Part shown: positions 38,868 to 40,888 of the stretch, one piece after another
Layout of the letters: each line of letters opens with the position of its first letter
Position numbering within the stretch: position 1 is the stretch's first letter
Assembly (NCBI GenBank): GCA_902782445.1
Contig: CACZNC010000026.1
Location: 3,776-44,663, forward strand
Direction: 5' to 3'
DNA from: an uncultured Ruminococcus sp.
GTDB lineage: Bacteria; Bacillota; Clostridia; Oscillospirales; CAG-272
DNA length: 40,888 bases
Program-made: the position numbers and the translations under genes
Notes under the pieces: generated by a model
Databases searched by the model: none
What the model was told of the DNA's origin: nothing
Seen by the model: only the letters and a program-made list of their open reading frames with translations

Positions 38868-40888
38868 ATGAAAAGAAACTGGATCCGGCTGCTGTCGATT
38901 CTTCTGACGGCGGTCATGATATTCCCCGCGACAGCGTTTGCGGCGGGAGGGGACGACGGGGAAACACCGGAAGATATTTCGATCACGCTTTACGTAGATG
39001 AAACGGAAGAACTTCCCCAAGTTCCCGACGGCACCATAAGCTGGGTGATAGCCGATACCAGCGTCGTAAGCATTGCGGACGGAAAAGCGACGGGCCTGAA
39101 AGAGGGCTCTACCATCGCACGTCCGATGGACGCCAACTACAACACGTTCGGACCGGTTTACAGCATTTCCGTCAAGACGGACAAGCTGACCGGCATCGAA
39201 ATCACCGGGCCTTCGAAGAAATCCTACCGCGAAGACGAGGCTCTCGATATTTCGGACCTCACCGTGACCGAAATGTATGAAAGCGGCAGGACCAATACGC
39301 TTTCGGTCCAGAAAAGCGAAGTGACCCCGAAGGAAGCCTCCCTCGACATGTCGAAGATGAAAGCCGGCACGCATACCTTCACCGTCTCCCATGCCGGATT
39401 CACCAAGGAGTTTTCCGTGGATGTGTCTTCGAAATCCATCCTCAGCATCACCATCCTCAGCGACAAAACTGATTTTGAAACCGGAGACCTGATTTCCAAT
39501 CTGACGATTCGCGTCAATTATGACAACGGCACTTACGAAGACGTTCTGAGCACTTCCTCCGACGTCAAAATCACCCTGAACGGCACGACGACGGCCAACC
39601 GCAAGCTCGTCGAAACCGATACCTCCTATTGGGTCACCTACAAAGAGATCTACACCGACCACCGCGATATCACCGTGAAAGCGGCCTCCGGTTCGGGTTC
39701 CGGCTCCGGCACCACCGATCCCGACAAGCTCACCGTGAAGGTGACAAAGCAGCCGAACAAGAAGGATTACACGATCGGCGAAAAGTTCGATCCCACCGGC
39801 ATGGAGATCCAGTTCGTCAAGGCGGACAACACCGTGGCGGCCACCATTCCCAGCGGCGACGCCTTCTACTCCAGCATGTCCTACACCTTCAAGCCCTCCG
39901 ACAAGACCACGGGCAACAACACGATCTCCCTCTCCTTCCCCGTGACCTACCTCGGCAAGAGCTACACCGTTTCCGTCTCCGGCCTGAAGGTCTCCGAAGC
40001 CCTCAACACCCTCGAAGTCGAAGCCGACCGTTACGGCGTGATCAAGAATTTCGAGGTCGTGATGCTCCGCAAGTCCTATCCGAACGGCACGACCTTCGCC
40101 CTCAAGGATATCGACTACATCGCCGGACGCGACGTGAACAACAAGTCCTTCCTCAAGACCTATTCGCAGCTGGCCGACTACTCCAACCGGTTCAGCATCG
40201 AGGTCCTCTCCGTGGACAGCCGCGGCGAAACCTCCCGCAAGTCCTCCTCCTACCGCCAGAAGCTCGAAGAGCGGTACGACACCTTTGAAAAGAGCGGCAA
40301 GAAGTATTTCTGGCTCCGCTTCTACATCGACGACTACTACTACGATTTCGAATGGCCCTACGGCGACAGCGGCCTCGGCATCTACTACGGCACCACGCTC
40401 CTCGACTCCTATGACGATATCATCGAAGCCCTCGAGGACGCGAACGATCCGGACCGCAAGTGGCAGACCAGCTCCTCCGGCAGCGCGTCCACCATCGCCG
40501 ACACCCGGACCCTGACCCTCAAGATCAGCGAGGACACCACCATCACCCAGCGTTACGGCCGCATCGAGCCCGAGCGCAACATCGAAATCGACACCAACGG
40601 CAAGAACCTGACCCTGTACACCGACTCCTTCGTCTTCAACCGGAACAACAAGTACAAGGTCACCGTCACCAACACGAGCACCACCTCCTCCAAGGTCACC
40701 TACGGCGACGAGAGCGCCCTGAGCTCCATGATCCTCGCCAAGGGCGACACGCTGACCTTCGAATACAATTCCGATTCGAACGCTCCCCTGCCCGGCACCT
40801 ACACCATCACCATTTCCGAGACCAAGTACGGCGCGGTGACGTCGAAGCCCGAAGCCTCCAGAAACGGCACCATCACCGTTTCCCACGG
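38868..40888 (+). CDS. Secreted surface protein with Ig-like domains (N-terminal part)
   Basis: 673 codons are visible and the frame stays open past the right edge. GAAAGGA lies 8 nt before the ATG. A signal peptide (KRNWIRLLSILLTAVMIF … TAFA) is cleaved near residue 25. A first Ig-like module lies at about 30-105 (ISITLYVDETEEL … GTISWVIADTSVVSIADGKATGLKEG, a Big_2-like pattern). Modules resembling group-3 bacterial Ig-like domains follow at about 108-190, 195-275 and 285-380 (LTVKVTKQPNKKDYTIGEKF). A GSGSGSGT linker is near 280. A Tyr/Asp-rich region is at about 480-510. No catalytic domain is visible yet; a cell-wall or S-layer anchor may lie further right. Confidence 0.85.
   Translation, partial: MKRNWIRLLSILLTAVMIFPATAFAAGGDDGETPEDISITLYVDETEELPQVPDGTISWVIADTSVVSIADGKATGLKEGSTIARPMDANYNTFGPVYSISVKTDKLTGIEITGPSKKSYREDEALDISDLTVTEMYESGRTNTLSVQKSEVTPKEASLDMSKMKAGTHTFTVSHAGFTKEFSVDVSSKSILSITILSDKTDFETGDLISNLTIRVNYDNGTYEDVLSTSSDVKITLNGTTTANRKLVETDTSYWVTYKEIYTDHRDITVKAASGSGSGSGTTDPDKLTVKVTKQPNKKDYTIGEKFDPTGMEIQFVKADNTVAATIPSGDAFYSSMSYTFKPSDKTTGNNTISLSFPVTYLGKSYTVSVSGLKVSEALNTLEVEADRYGVIKNFEVVMLRKSYPNGTTFALKDIDYIAGRDVNNKSFLKTYSQLADYSNRFSIEVLSVDSRGETSRKSSSYRQKLEERYDTFEKSGKKYFWLRFYIDDYYYDFEWPYGDSGLGIYYGTTLLDSYDDIIEALEDANDPDRKWQTSSSGSASTIADTRTLTLKISEDTTITQRYGRIEPERNIEIDTNGKNLTLYTDSFVFNRNNKYKVTVTNTSTTSSKVTYGDESALSSMILAKGDTLTFEYNSDSNAPLPGTYTITISETKYGAVTSKPEASRNGTITVSH

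Noticed and set aside
38754..40886. A 710-codon minus-strand frame at the right edge
   Set aside because: It is antisense to a gene with a ribosome site, a signal peptide and Ig-like domains.

Overview
The window looks like a chromosomal segment of an anaerobic, GC-rich (about 60% by eye) member of the Clostridia, probably an uncultured gut-type lineage near Oscillospirales or Christensenellales. This is inference. It rests on a rimP-nusA-ylxR-ylxQ-infB operon, an IspH fused to ribosomal protein S1, KtrAB, a DUF3842 protein, HydE, and a large orphan solute-binding lipoprotein. Eleven promoters have recognisable -35 and -10 boxes, all with exactly 17 bp between them; a twelfth is weak.

Layout. 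1-5.9 kb: minus-strand translation/transcription operon (rimP, nusA, a frameshifted ylxR, ylxQ, infB) ending in a terminator shared with an unidentified converging gene at the left edge. 6.0-12.9 kb: two small membrane proteins, a 5'-nucleotidase-like metallophosphatase, a right-handed beta-helix protein and a parvulin foldase. 13.9-18.4 kb: a large lipoprotein, then tcdA divergent from hydE. 19.0-23.3 kb: TldE/TldD, a MarR regulator and a four-helix membrane protein. 23.6-26.3 kb: a GH2 glycosidase and a glycerophosphodiesterase-like lipoprotein. 26.4-31.3 kb: yhiN-like flavoprotein, cmk, plsC and ispH-rpsA, a layout common in Clostridia. 31.4-34.0 kb: an RpiR regulator divergent from a long coiled-coil protein. 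34.9-38.6 kb: DUF3842, ktrB, ktrA and a sialidase-fold protein. 38.9 kb to the right edge: start of a secreted surface protein with Ig-like domains.

The most unusual content lies between the genes. Four repeat families are interleaved there. R1 is a roughly 200-270 bp GC-rich repeat with seven main copies and a covarying 18-nt palindrome. Eight 16-bp palindromes match the ParB-binding site parS. R3 is a 129-bp element with 10-bp terminal inverted repeats and an internal 18-bp tandem unit. R4 is a set of low-complexity tracts that often begin exactly at a stop codon. R1, parS-like sites and R3 combine into a recurring composite unit at 13.05-13.87, 18.5-19.0 and 34.2-34.76 kb. A reduced form without R3 is at 8.6-9.2 kb, and a lone R1 copy sits inside the nusA operon. 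This composite is the best candidate here for something undescribed.
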